DNA of 9,576 nt, from positions 1 to 9,576 of the forward strand of contig CABQLI010000076.1 in NCBI GenBank assembly GCA_902464965.1, written 5' to 3'. Below, in pieces: positions 1-7,083 of this stretch. The stretch is from an uncultured Collinsella sp. GTDB lineage: Bacteria > Actinomycetota > Coriobacteriia > Coriobacteriales > Coriobacteriaceae. Positions within the stretch are counted from its first letter, which is position 1. Every line of letters begins with the position of its first letter. A model generated the notes under the pieces. That model saw only the letters and a program-made list of their open reading frames with translations. It was not told the origin of the DNA and did not search any database. A program made the translations under genes and the position numbers.

Positions 1-255
1 CCGCCCGCACCAACAGATGCGGCAGCGCCGTTAATGAACAGCTGCCAATAGGCACCCGTAACGGCGTAATCATTCGCAAGGGTGCGGTCTGTATCAAAAG
101 GCGAGGTGATGGAGTTGAGTACCCAACCCCAGGAGCCATTGGGGTCGTAATCGGCGGTAAGGCCGGCTTGCTTAAAGAGCTCCTCGGAAAGATCTGCGGC
201 AGTCGAGCCGTTCTTGAGCGTGTACTGCGAAGCGGCAGCCCATGTCTGCTGCTTG
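1..255 (-). other. DUF4430 / transcobalamin C-terminal-like domain, incomplete at the window edge
   Basis: The last visible residues (about 1568-1650) read YTLKNGSTAADLSEELFKQ, then AGLTADY, WGWVLNSI and YWQLFINGAAASVGAG. This pattern of a TAADL-type helix, a central strand with an aromatic and the W-x-x-x-(V/I)NG turn fits DUF4430, a family related to the C-terminal domain of transcobalamin and intrinsic factor. The domain is cut by the window edge, before the expected Y-x-x-x-x-GD segment. The family assignment is from pattern recognition only, and cobalamin binding is not shown for this protein. Confidence 0.6.
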
Positions 256-3200
256 CCCTTAGCGTCGACGCCAATAACTGAGCACGTCGCTGTGACCTCG
301 GGGCTATTTTGACCACTCGTGCCCACGACCGTCAACGTTGCCGAGACATCCTGGTTGGCAAGCTTGGCATACGTGGCATTGTCGGGATAGCGCTCGGCAT
401 AGCGAGCGTACTTCTCGCTCGTCAGACGCGAGGAAATAACAACCTTCGTGTTGTACTGCGGCTGCGTGACCTTGAGATTCTCTGCGGAGACAATAGAGCT
501 GTTGCTCGACTTAAACAGACGCCAGTCCTGTCCGGACATCGCATCATAGCCAGGCAGGTCAACAGGAACAATGCCGAGGGACGTCGAATCGGTCGTTGCC
601 TTGTCGTGGCTCCAGGCAAGGTTGCCGTCGGCATCAAGATAAGCCTTCTGGAACGCGCGCATGTCGGCCGAAACGGCATTGGCGTCCTGGCCATTCAGAA
701 TGGCGGCAGCATAGCCGGCCTTCGCCTTTTCCATAAGGGACAGCTCGGCATCGAGCTCGCCCTGATCCTGCGGGGCAATCGCAAAGTCGAGGGTCTTGCT
801 TGCCGTGACCTCGGCGTTGGACTTGTCGGTCACCGTAAGGGTGACCTTGGTCTTCGCCGCCTCGGTGCCAGGCAGTGGCTGATAGACCGTGCCCTTGTAA
901 CCGTTAAACGTGATGCCATTGGTGCTGGCAGAGTACTTGACCTTGTAATACTTGCCGTCGATATTGAGCGTGTCCGTGCGCGGCATCTGCAGGTCGGCGG
1001 TTAGGCCGTCCTTCTTAGCAACCGTTTCGGTGCCGGAGTACTTGATATTGTCGTAGGTAAAGGCCGTATCGACCTTCTTCTGCAGCGCCTTCTTGTCGGC
1101 GGCGACCTTCTCGGGATCGCCCTTAACGGTCACCGTGAAGTCTTGCGAGCCTTCAACGTCCTTCGGACCACCGTTCACAAACGAAACCGTCGCGGTTAAC
1201 GTAACGGCGCGATCGCTCGAGGCGCGCGCCACCTTGCCGGTGTAGTCGCTGTAGCCATAGCCAGACGGCCAAATGACATCACCGTCGGAGCTCTTCCATT
1301 CAACCTCGAGCTTGCTCTTGGAGCCTGCGCGGTACGGAAGTGTGAGATTCGACGTGACGGACTCGGCCGAATCGCCCGAAGCGTAGCCTATGGCAATTTG
1401 CTCGGCAGCGCTGTCAAGAAGTTCCTGGACCCGGGCTTCGTCCCAAGCAACCTGCACTGTCTTGTTGGGCTGATAGTATTCGGTTTCGTCGCCGCGTGAC
1501 AGCTCAAACACGACGTCGGCGCTGCGCAGGCCGTCGATGTTATAGCCATTGTAATCGTTGGGGTCGATGTAGAAGAACGTCACATCGCCGTTGGTCTTGC
1601 CCTGGGCGTCGGAGATGCCGACCGTGGCCTTGGCATCCTCGGCCTTAAAGAGCACGCCACCCTCGGAGACCTTAACGTCAACGTCATCGAAACCAAGCTC
1701 AGCGAGTTGGGCTTTCAGGACATCGTTGACGTTGCCGCCATCGGCGCTGTAATCAACTGCGATTTGCTTGTTGGCGTCGTTGAGTTTCTGGACCGCTGCC
1801 TCGAGCGAACCGGCGGCGATAACGGTATTGGCAGAGACAAGCTCGACCGTCGAGCTGCCGCTCGTGGCGACAGCCTTGAGGTACTTACCGGCAGCAGAAG
1901 CAGAGACTGTTGCCGTGGCGCCCGACATATCGGACAGCCGCGTCCAGTCAGCCGCGGGAGCCTTCGCGTCGTCGGCCGCATACCAGGCAACAGTCGCCCA
2001 ATCGGTGACATCGCTGCCGCTGGTGGTCGATCCGTCAGCGCGCTTGGCCCAAACCGTCGCCTTGACGCTATCACCCGAGACGAGATGGGTCGAGTCGCTA
2101 TTGACCTGCGGAAGCGTGGTCACGCGAAGCAGGTTGTACTCTCCCTTCGCGGTAACGCTGTCGGACGAAACCCATTCAACCGTGTTGTCGAGAGCGCGTG
2201 CGGTGAGCTTGATGCGCTTTCCGACGAGAGAATCGCTGAGCGTCAGCGCGCCGGTCTCGGCGTCAATGCCTTCGGTGAGTTCCGCCCAGTCCGAATCACC
2301 CTCACCCTTGACATACCAAGCGAGCGTGAGCTTAGCGTCCTCGGGCAGATCGGAATCGGACCAGCTCGAAGAACCAGGGATCTTCACGCGTGGAGTGAGC
2401 ACTGAGCCGACGGAGAGGGTCGTCGAAGAAGCCTCGTTGGGCGCCACGGACTTGAGCTTGTACTGACCGGCAAGCGTCACGGGGCCAACGGGGTCGACGG
2501 ACTGCGTACCGCCGTAGGTGCTCTTCTTCTCGGTGCTCTTCACCGAGTTCTTGCTCGTGACGATCACACGAATGTACTTGCCCACCATATCGGCCGTGGG
2601 CGTGTACGTTGCAGAATCGGTCGCATCGGGAATGTTGACGAAGCGGCTGTCGTAGGAGCTCTTGTCGTTGGAGCACTGCCACTGATAGTGGACCGTGTCC
2701 GTCGCGGAGACATCAGTGTAGGAGTTGCCTTTGGTCGCCTTCGCGGTCAGAACCTTGCCTGCAGCGACCTGGCCAGATGCCAACGCACCCTGAACCGTCA
2801 CGCCGTAGAGATCGACCGCTCCAGCCTCCACGACGGGCAGGGTGCTCGACTGCTCGTCACCGAAGCCGCCGTTGGCGCACGCCTGGACGTATTTGTTCGC
2901 CAACGCCGCGTCGGGCGTGAACGAGTTGGTGTCCGCCCCCTCGATCTTCGAGTCGCAAGTGCTCGGGGAGTCCCCGCAGTACCAGGACCAGGTAACCTTG
3001 GGGCTCGAGGTCACGTCGTCCGATCCTGACTTCGCGGTGGCGGTAATCTTCTCGCCGACTTTCGCCTCGACGGTGCGGTCGAGAGTGACCTTTGTGATGT
3101 TGACGGAGCCAGCGGCACCAATGCGGCTCGTGCCCTTAGTGGTGTAGTCGCTGCTGCCGATTTTTGCAGTTATATGGCAGCAGACCGACTTGCCCTCATA

Positions 3201-4952
3201 AGCCGCGAGCTTAAGGGTACTCGACGTCGCACCCTCGATATCGGTGTAGGTGCCGCCCTTGATATCTGCGACCTGCCACTGATAACTCAGCTTCGAGGAA
3301 TCAATGTAATCGGAAGCGCCCTTCTCTTTAGCGAGTGCTTGGACGGTGTCGTCAACGGTATAGACATAGGTGCCGGAGGTGGAACCTTCGGGGGCCAGGA
3401 TGGCGGAGTAGATGTCCACAGCGCCGGCTTGCTTGAAGGGACCCACGCCGTAGCCGGCCGACCAGTTGCCGAACGAGACATCGTTCGCGCCCGCATTGGC
3501 GGAGACGCTGACATAGTAGCCCTCAAGGTCGTCGGTCACCGTAAACGTGGGGCCGAACTCTCCCTCGATGGTCTCCCACTTTGTGGAGCTGTTGGGGGCC
3601 GAAGCACCCTTGTACTTCTTCCAGGTGTAGGTGACCTTAGAGCTGTCGACGTAGGAGGGGCTATAGCTCGAACCGGTGTACGCTTTAGCGGTGAGGGTCG
3701 CGCCGATTTCGGTGGAAGAAGCGGACAGCTCGACGCCCGCGAGTTTGACCGCGCCGGCCTTGAGCACAGCGTCACTTGTCGTAGCCTCCTCGTCATTTAC
3801 CCCAGCGCTTGCCTTGACCTTGAGGTACTTGCCAACAAAAGCGTCGGTGACCGACAGAGAGGAGGTCGTTGCGCCCTTGATCTCGGTCCAACCGGAGTAT
3901 TTGTTGGTCGACTCGTACCAGGTGTAGGTCACCTTGGTGTCGCTCGCGGCGGGCGTGTTGTACGCAGTGTACGGCGTAGCGGTCAGAGTGTCGCCAACGG
4001 CGGGAGACGAGCTGTTCAGCTTAACGGAGTAGAGGCTCGCCTGCCCGGCGCCCAGCACGGGACCGGGGATATAATTAGCGTTAATGCCCGAGCCGTACGC
4101 AGCGGGACCATAGTAGTCCTTGCCGTCTGCCGTAACCTTGCAGATGAAATACTTGCCCACCATGGCGTCGGTAACGGTGAGCGACTGTTCGTGGCCGACG
4201 TCCTCAGTGTAATCGGCGATGTTGTTGCTGTCCCTAACCGTGCCGGCAAGCCAGGTATAGGTCCAGGTGCCAGTGCCAGGATTGGCGACAGAATAGGACG
4301 AGCTATAGTAGTCGTCCTCATCCTCGTCGTACATATTGGCCCAAAGCGTATCGCCCACGCTGAGAGCGCCCGACTTCCACTGGAGAGAAGAGGCGTTGTC
4401 CTTATCCTTGGAATCCTGAATGTAGACCTTGGCCTCGCTCGAAAGCGTTGTGGCGGACGCAGCGGCAACGGCATTTGCATCGCCCTGGTCCGAGGAAACC
4501 GCAGCTACAGAGACAGGCGCTTCGGAGTTCGCTTCTTCAGCATTCGAAGAATCGCCAGAAGGCACCTCATCGACAAGGGCGCCCGAAACGGTCGAAGCGT
4601 CGCCCGCAGCACCGGCATCGTCCACAGCATCGGCGCCTTGCTCATCGGACGCGTGGTCCGTTCCAACTTGGGAATCGCCTGCGTCCGCGTCGCCCGAAAC
4701 AGCATCGGAGGAAGCAGCAAGCGTCGGCTGATCAGCAGCGGTACCCTCGGCGTTTTCGCTCGCGAAAGCCGCGCTCGGAGTAAGCGACGTCGCCATAGAC
4801 ACCGCGACAAGCACGGCAACCATGCGCTGCCAAAGAGCCTTTGTATATTGATGGGGGTTATTTTTGGCGACGCCGCTCGGGGGCGTGCCATCTGTCGCAT
4901 TGCGACGGGTTGCGAGCGTTTCTCCGCGCGCAAAGAGTGGACCGAATCTCAT
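1..4952 (-). CDS. Giant secreted multidomain surface protein (Ig-like repeats, DUF4430), C-terminus off window
   Basis: A single minus-strand frame stays open for 1650 codons with no stop and continues past the left edge, so the C-terminus and any LPXTG-type anchor are not seen. The ATG at 4952 is chosen because GGAAGCGAGG lies 5 nt upstream; a later in-frame ATG (M44) has no good ribosome binding site. Residues 1-43 form a long polar n-region, followed by a hydrophobic segment (about 44-56) and a likely signal peptidase site after SAAFA at residue 64. Then come an acidic Ser/Ala/Asp/Glu linker (about 65-170), eight Ig-like repeats of about 95-130 residues (about 172-1047), a further module (about 1048-1168), three modules like atrophied bacterial Ig domains (about 1170-1565; the first has GYASGDSAESVTSNLTLP), and the start of a DUF4430-like domain (about 1568 onward). 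The protein is certainly exported. Its function is unknown: ligand (corrinoid?) capture or adhesion are the main options. Terminator and promoter signals separate it from rpsA. Confidence 0.9.
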   Translation of the reverse strand, partial: MRFGPLFARGETLATRRNATDGTPPSGVAKNNPHQYTKALWQRMVAVLVAVSMATSLTPSAAFASENAEGTAADQPTLAASSDAVSGDADAGDSQVGTDHASDEQGADAVDDAGAAGDASTVSGALVDEVPSGDSSNAEEANSEAPVSVAAVSSDQGDANAVAAASATTLSSEAKVYIQDSKDKDNASSLQWKSGALSVGDTLWANMYDEDEDDYYSSSYSVANPGTGTWTYTWLAGTVRDSNNIADYTEDVGHEQSLTVTDAMVGKYFICKVTADGKDYYGPAAYGSGINANYIPGPVLGAGQASLYSVKLNSSSPAVGDTLTATPYTAYNTPAASDTKVTYTWYESTNKYSGWTEIKGATTSSLSVTDAFVGKYLKVKASAGVNDEEATTSDAVLKAGAVKLAGVELSASSTEIGATLTAKAYTGSSYSPSYVDSSKVTYTWKKYKGASAPNSSTKWETIEGEFGPTFTVTDDLEGYYVSVSANAGANDVSFGNWSAGYGVGPFKQAGAVDIYSAILAPEGSTSGTYVYTVDDTVQALAKEKGASDYIDSSKLSYQWQVADIKGGTYTDIEGATSSTLKLAAYEGKSVCCHITAKIGSSDYTTKGTSRIGAAGSVNITKVTLDRTVEAKVGEKITATAKSGSDDVTSSPKVTWSWYCGDSPSTCDSKIEGADTNSFTPDAALANKYVQACANGGFGDEQSSTLPVVEAGAVDLYGVTVQGALASGQVAAGKVLTAKATKGNSYTDVSATDTVHYQWQCSNDKSSYDSRFVNIPDATDSATYTPTADMVGKYIRVIVTSKNSVKSTEKKSTYGGTQSVDPVGPVTLAGQYKLKSVAPNEASSTTLSVGSVLTPRVKIPGSSSWSDSDLPEDAKLTLAWYVKGEGDSDWAELTEGIDAETGALTLSDSLVGKRIKLTARALDNTVEWVSSDSVTAKGEYNLLRVTTLPQVNSDSTHLVSGDSVKATVWAKRADGSTTSGSDVTDWATVAWYAADDAKAPAADWTRLSDMSGATATVSASAAGKYLKAVATSGSSTVELVSANTVIAAGSLEAAVQKLNDANKQIAVDYSADGGNVNDVLKAQLAELGFDDVDVKVSEGGVLFKAEDAKATVGISDAQGKTNGDVTFFYIDPNDYNGYNIDGLRSADVVFELSRGDETEYYQPNKTVQVAWDEARVQELLDSAAEQIAIGYASGDSAESVTSNLTLPYRAGSKSKLEVEWKSSDGDVIWPSGYGYSDYTGKVARASSDRAVTLTATVSFVNGGPKDVEGSQDFTVTVKGDPEKVAADKKALQKKVDTAFTYDNIKYSGTETVAKKDGLTADLQMPRTDTLNIDGKYYKVKYSASTNGITFNGYKGTVYQPLPGTEAAKTKVTLTVTDKSNAEVTASKTLDFAIAPQDQGELDAELSLMEKAKAGYAAAILNGQDANAVSADMRAFQKAYLDADGNLAWSHDKATTDSTSLGIVPVDLPGYDAMSGQDWRLFKSSNSSIVSAENLKVTQPQYNTKVVISSRLTSEKYARYAERYPDNATYAKLANQDVSATLTVVGTSGQNSPEVTATCSVIGVDAKGKQQTWAAASQYTLKNGSTAADLSEELFKQAGLTADYDPNGSWGWVLNSITSPFDTDRTLANDYAVTGAYWQLFINGAAASVGAG
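1806..4440 (-). repeat. Array of eight degenerate Ig-like protein repeats
   Basis: Within the giant surface protein, about residues 172-1047 consist of eight diverged units. Each begins with a short strand such as VKLAGVEL, VDIYSAIL or VDLYGVTV after a small AGA/AGS/AGQ-type linker. A GDTLTA-like strand follows, then the hallmark aromatic strand (TYTWY, TYTWKK, SYQWQ, TWSWY, HYQWQ, LAWY, VAWY), an IEGAT-like turn and a closing VGKYLKVKA-like strand. The repeats are recognisable in protein sequence but not as exact DNA repeats, so they are old duplications under selection. Repeats of this type act as stalks or spacers in wall proteins. Unit 5 is cysteine-rich (CGDSPSTC), which is unusual for the array. 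Unit boundaries are approximate. Confidence 0.8.
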
Positions 4953-5054
4953 CGGTACCTCGCTTCCAGGGCTCAGTGCGATGGATGAGTGTTCCGACTT
5001 TGCCTCACTTGAACGGCCCACGTGCCCGCGGTTTTACTTGCAAGCCATTGCAGC

Positions 5055-5084
5055 ATAAAACATGCGCATCATCACTATCGCATG
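5055..5084 (-). terminator. Weak hairpin plus T-run in the surface-protein leader (possible attenuator)
   Basis: On the minus strand CATGCG and CGCATG form a perfect 6-bp stem with a 12-nt loop, followed directly by TTTTAT. It lies between the riboswitch-like block and the start codon of the surface gene, where an expression platform would be expected. The stem is short and the loop long, so it may simply be chance. Confidence 0.3.
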
Positions 5085-5094
5085 CACGCTCTCT

Positions 5095-5229
5095 TACGCA
5101 ACGGCCAACCCGTCCATCGGCGTATACGGTTCCTGGTAGAGCGCAGGACTCTCACCCGCATTCCCTCAAGCGTGCACGCTCTTCGCCCACGCCCGCATCG
5201 TGCCCGACGCAACCATCTTTGCCAATAAC
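5095..5229 (-). promoter_or_regulatory. Candidate cobalamin-riboswitch-like 5' leader of the surface gene
   Basis: Read on the minus strand, 5166-5125 contains AGGGAA, then GCGGGTGAGAGTCCTGC (P5-like stem GCGGG/CCTGC with a 7-nt loop), then CCAGGAACCGTA. This order resembles the conserved cobalamin riboswitch core (GGGAA, GGTGnnAnTCC, CCCGCnACTGT). Downstream, TACGC and GCGTA enclose a second hairpin with stem ACGG/CCGT. Against it: the CCCGC block reads CCAGG, the 3' CAGGA...CCTGCC box is not seen, and TCCTG/CAGGA could instead form a simple hairpin. The downstream gene carries a transcobalamin-like domain, which raises plausibility. Boundaries are approximate. Confidence 0.42.
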
Positions 5230-5235
5230 CCCTGG

Positions 5236-5244
5236 ATTCTACCA
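5236..5244 (-). promoter_or_regulatory. Extended -10 promoter for the surface-protein gene
   Basis: The minus strand reads TGGTAGAAT, an extended -10 (TGnTAGAAT). No good -35 lies at 16-18 nt. The predicted start is near 5229, giving an untranslated leader of about 277 nt before the ATG at 4952. This is unusually long and fits a regulated leader. Confidence 0.4.
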
Positions 5245-5256
5245 TGACTCGTATAC

Positions 5257-5430
5257 GCATGCGCAAAAGCACCCTCGAATGTGGCATAGTTCCGCAGCAT
5301 CAAATCACACTTACGCTCACGCCTTTTGTTTTCCCAGGTCAAAGAGCCGGTAGCACGACCACATCCAAGCCCACTACGGCACAGCGCCAGAAAAGAGCCA
5401 AACATGCCACATTCGAGCCCCTTTTTATGC
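5257..5430. repeat. Hairpin-like element with 14-bp perfect inverted arms
   Basis: CTCGAATGTGGCAT at 5274-5287 is repeated as its exact reverse complement at 5404-5417, with 116 bp between. The symmetry continues outward imperfectly (AAAA at 5265-5268 against the T-run at 5422-5426, and GCAT at 5257-5260 against ATGC at 5427-5430). Inside, GCCGGTAG (5346-5353) can pair with CTACGGC (5374-5380). No transposase gene is present. It could be a miniature inverted-repeat element or a structured RNA. Open frames across it lack a ribosome binding site and look fortuitous. Confidence 0.6.
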
Positions 5431-5491
5431 AAAAACCTTGACCGGTCGACGTCCGACTGGGCCCCTTAGCTCCAAAGGCCCATCCCAAAGC

Positions 5492-5562
5492 GCGCCATCC
5501 AATATGCTTGCCCAGAGTATCCCCTATGCCCTATGCGCCATCCAATCCGAAGAGTATCCCCT
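5492..5562. repeat. Two-copy direct repeat downstream of rpsA terminator
   Basis: GCGCCATCCAAT occurs at 5492-5503 and 5535-5546, and AGAGTATCCCCT at 5514-5525 and 5551-5562. The order of the two boxes is the same in both copies, but the spacer between them is 10 nt in the first and 4 nt in the second, as in a diverged tandem duplication. No function is visible. Confidence 0.6.
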
Positions 5563-5570
5563 TCTAGACA

Positions 5571-5606
5571 GAAAAAGCCGCCCCACAAATGTGGAACGGC
5601 TTTCTA
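5571..5606 (-). terminator. Intrinsic terminator of rpsA
   Basis: On the minus strand AAGCCGTTCCAC pairs with GTGGGGCGGCTT (ATTT loop; the two T residues opposite G residues are wobbles), giving a long stem followed by TTTCTG, so five T residues run off the stem. It lies about 80 bp after the rpsA stop and is strongest in the minus direction. Confidence 0.85.
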
Positions 5607-5684
5607 TAAAACCATGCGAAGTTTCAACCGGGCTTGGGTTCAACCATCCCAAGCCTTCGATCAAGAACGTGCTCGGCGCGAGAT

Positions 5685-6899
5685 TTACTCAGCGGCCTCT
5701 TCGGTCGCGGGCTTCTCAGCCTTGGGAGCAGCAGCCTTCTTCTTGGGCTGACGCGGCTCGGGAGCCTGGATGGTCTCGTCGACCTCAACCTCAAAGCCCA
5801 GGTCGTGAGCAGCAGCCTTCATGGACAGGCTGATGCGACGACGGTCGGGGTTGATGTCCATAACCTTGACCTTGACGTCCTGGCCGACCTTGACGACCTG
5901 CGCCGGGGTGTCGATGTGCTTGGCAGCCATCTCGGAGATGTGAACCAGGCCCTCGACGTTGTTGCCGAGCTCGACGAAGGCGCCGAACGGAACAACCTTG
6001 GTGACCTTGCCATCAACGATGGTGCCCACGGGGTAGCTCTCGATGAGCTTCAGCCACGGATCCTCGGTGGTCTGCTTCAGGCCGAGCGAGATGCGCTCGC
6101 GCTGCAGGTCGACGTCGAGAACCTCAACCTCAACCTCGTCGCCAACCTTGACGACCTCGGAGGGATGGTTGACATGGTTCCAAGACAGCTCGGAGATGTG
6201 AACCAGACCGTCGATGCCGCCCAGGTCAACGAAGGCGCCGAAGTCGACGATGGAGGAAACGGTGCCCTTGAGGCGCATACCCTTGACGAGCTTGGAGAGG
6301 ATTTCAGCGCGCTCGTTCTTGCGGCCTTCCTCGAGCAGCACGCGGCGGGACAGCACGACGTTGTTGCGGTTGCGATCCATCTCGATGACGCGAGCTTCGA
6401 TTTCGGTGCCCAGGTAGGCGTCGAGATCTTTCACGCGGCGAAGGTCAACGAGGGAAGCAGGCAGGAAGCCACGCAGGCCGATGTCGAGGATGAGGCCGCC
6501 CTTGACGACTTCGATAACCTCGCCGGTGACGGTCTCGCCGGCCTTGAACTTCTCTTCGACGCTGATCCATGCGCGCTCGTACTCAGCACGCTTCTTGGAG
6601 AGGATCAGGCGGCCGTCCTTGTCTTCCTTCTGAAGAACAAGAGCCTCGATTTCGTCGCCCAGGGCAACGATCTCGGAGGGATCGGCATCCTTGCGGATAG
6701 ATAGCTCGCGAGCAGGGATAACGCCCTCGCTCTTGAAGCCGATGTCGAGCAAGCACTCGTCATGCTCGATTTTCACGACAGTGCCCTTGACCAGATCGCC
6801 TTCGTCGAACTCGGTCAGGGTGCCATCGATCATCGCGTTCATCTCGTCGTCGGAGATGTCCTCGAAATCGATGACATTCGTGTTCTTGATTTCGGTCAA
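5685..6899 (-). CDS. rpsA: 30S ribosomal protein S1
   Basis: RpsA binds mRNA on the small ribosomal subunit and helps it load for initiation. The 404-residue product has four S1 (OB-fold) domains at about 34-103, 121-186, 207-275 and 292-361. The last two carry the typical V-x-FGAFV-(D/E)LG...GLVHISE signature; the first two are more diverged, as in other four-domain S1 proteins of Gram-positives. The C-terminal tail (about 378-404) is rich in Lys, Ala and Glu. The start is TTG (6899-6897): AAAGGGG lies 6 nt upstream, an in-frame TGA sits five codons before it, and the next ATG (M20) has no comparable site. Its own promoter, structured leader and terminator suggest a single-gene unit. Confidence 0.97.
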   Translation of the reverse strand: MTEIKNTNVIDFEDISDDEMNAMIDGTLTEFDEGDLVKGTVVKIEHDECLLDIGFKSEGVIPARELSIRKDADPSEIVALGDEIEALVLQKEDKDGRLILSKKRAEYERAWISVEEKFKAGETVTGEVIEVVKGGLILDIGLRGFLPASLVDLRRVKDLDAYLGTEIEARVIEMDRNRNNVVLSRRVLLEEGRKNERAEILSKLVKGMRLKGTVSSIVDFGAFVDLGGIDGLVHISELSWNHVNHPSEVVKVGDEVEVEVLDVDLQRERISLGLKQTTEDPWLKLIESYPVGTIVDGKVTKVVPFGAFVELGNNVEGLVHISEMAAKHIDTPAQVVKVGQDVKVKVMDINPDRRRISLSMKAAAHDLGFEVEVDETIQAPEPRQPKKKAAAPKAEKPATEEAAE

Positions 6900-6977
6900 A
6901 ACGGACCCCTTTCAAGTACAGGGACCCTTCGTCATGGTGGTTGAACTCAACATGTCTCGGGGGCCTACAGATACAAA

Positions 6978-7018
6978 CCCGCTCGGTTTTCCGAACGGGA
7001 CCTGGCACCTTTCGGCGC
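6978..7018 (-). promoter_or_regulatory. Two-hairpin 5' leader of rpsA
   Basis: On the minus strand GCGCC-GAAA-GGTGC (7018-7005) forms a stem with a GNRA tetraloop. CCCGTTCGG-AAAA-CCGAGCGGG (6999-6978) forms a 9-bp stem with one wobble, followed by only TTTG, so it is a poor terminator. The octamer AACCGAGC also occurs upstream at 7030-7023, so the 5' arm of the second hairpin could pair with either copy. Such a layout could allow autogenous control of S1, but only the structure is visible. Confidence 0.45.
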
Positions 7019-7030
7019 ACAAGCTCGGTT

Positions 7031-7039
7031 AGTTTACCA
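7031..7039 (-). promoter_or_regulatory. Extended -10 promoter candidate for rpsA
   Basis: The minus strand reads TGGTAAACT (TGnTAnnnT). No good -35 is seen. A start near 7024 would give a leader of about 125 nt. A 12-bp palindrome, AACGCGCGCGTT (7041-7052), lies immediately upstream of the -10. Confidence 0.4.
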
Positions 7040-7040
7040 T

Positions 7041-7083
7041 AACGCGCGCGTTTTCGAGACGTACTATTTTGCGCATATGCGCA
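7041..7083. promoter_or_regulatory. Two perfect palindromes upstream of the rpsA promoter
   Basis: AACGCGCGCGTT at 7041-7052 and TGCGCATATGCGCA at 7070-7083 are both perfect palindromes. They flank the place where a -35 region would be. They could be binding sites for a dimeric regulator, but in GC-rich DNA the first may be chance. Confidence 0.35.

Noticed and set aside
1707..2466. Overlapping 232-codon plus-strand open frames
   Set aside because: Antisense shadows of the Ig-like repeat region; two mutually overlapping frames with no domain similarity.
3174..4988. 604-codon plus-strand open frame
   Set aside because: Lies exactly antisense to the giant surface gene, has no recognisable domain or ribosome binding site, and reads as Arg/Gly/Val-rich shadow translation. 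The minus frame has a signal peptide, repeats and family features.
5110..5170. tRNA-like string TGGTAGAGCGCAGGACT on the plus strand
   Set aside because: It resembles a D-arm, but no acceptor stem, no TTCGA T-loop and no plausible anticodon stem can be built around it.
5166..5432. 88-codon minus-strand frame across the inverted-repeat element
   Set aside because: No ribosome binding site was found, it overlaps the promoter and the riboswitch-like block, and its sequence is dictated by the inverted arms. It would merit reconsideration only if conserved in other copies of the element.
5634..6704. 356-codon plus-strand open frame
   Set aside because: Complement of rpsA; its Leu/Asp/Val-rich text mirrors the S1 codons.
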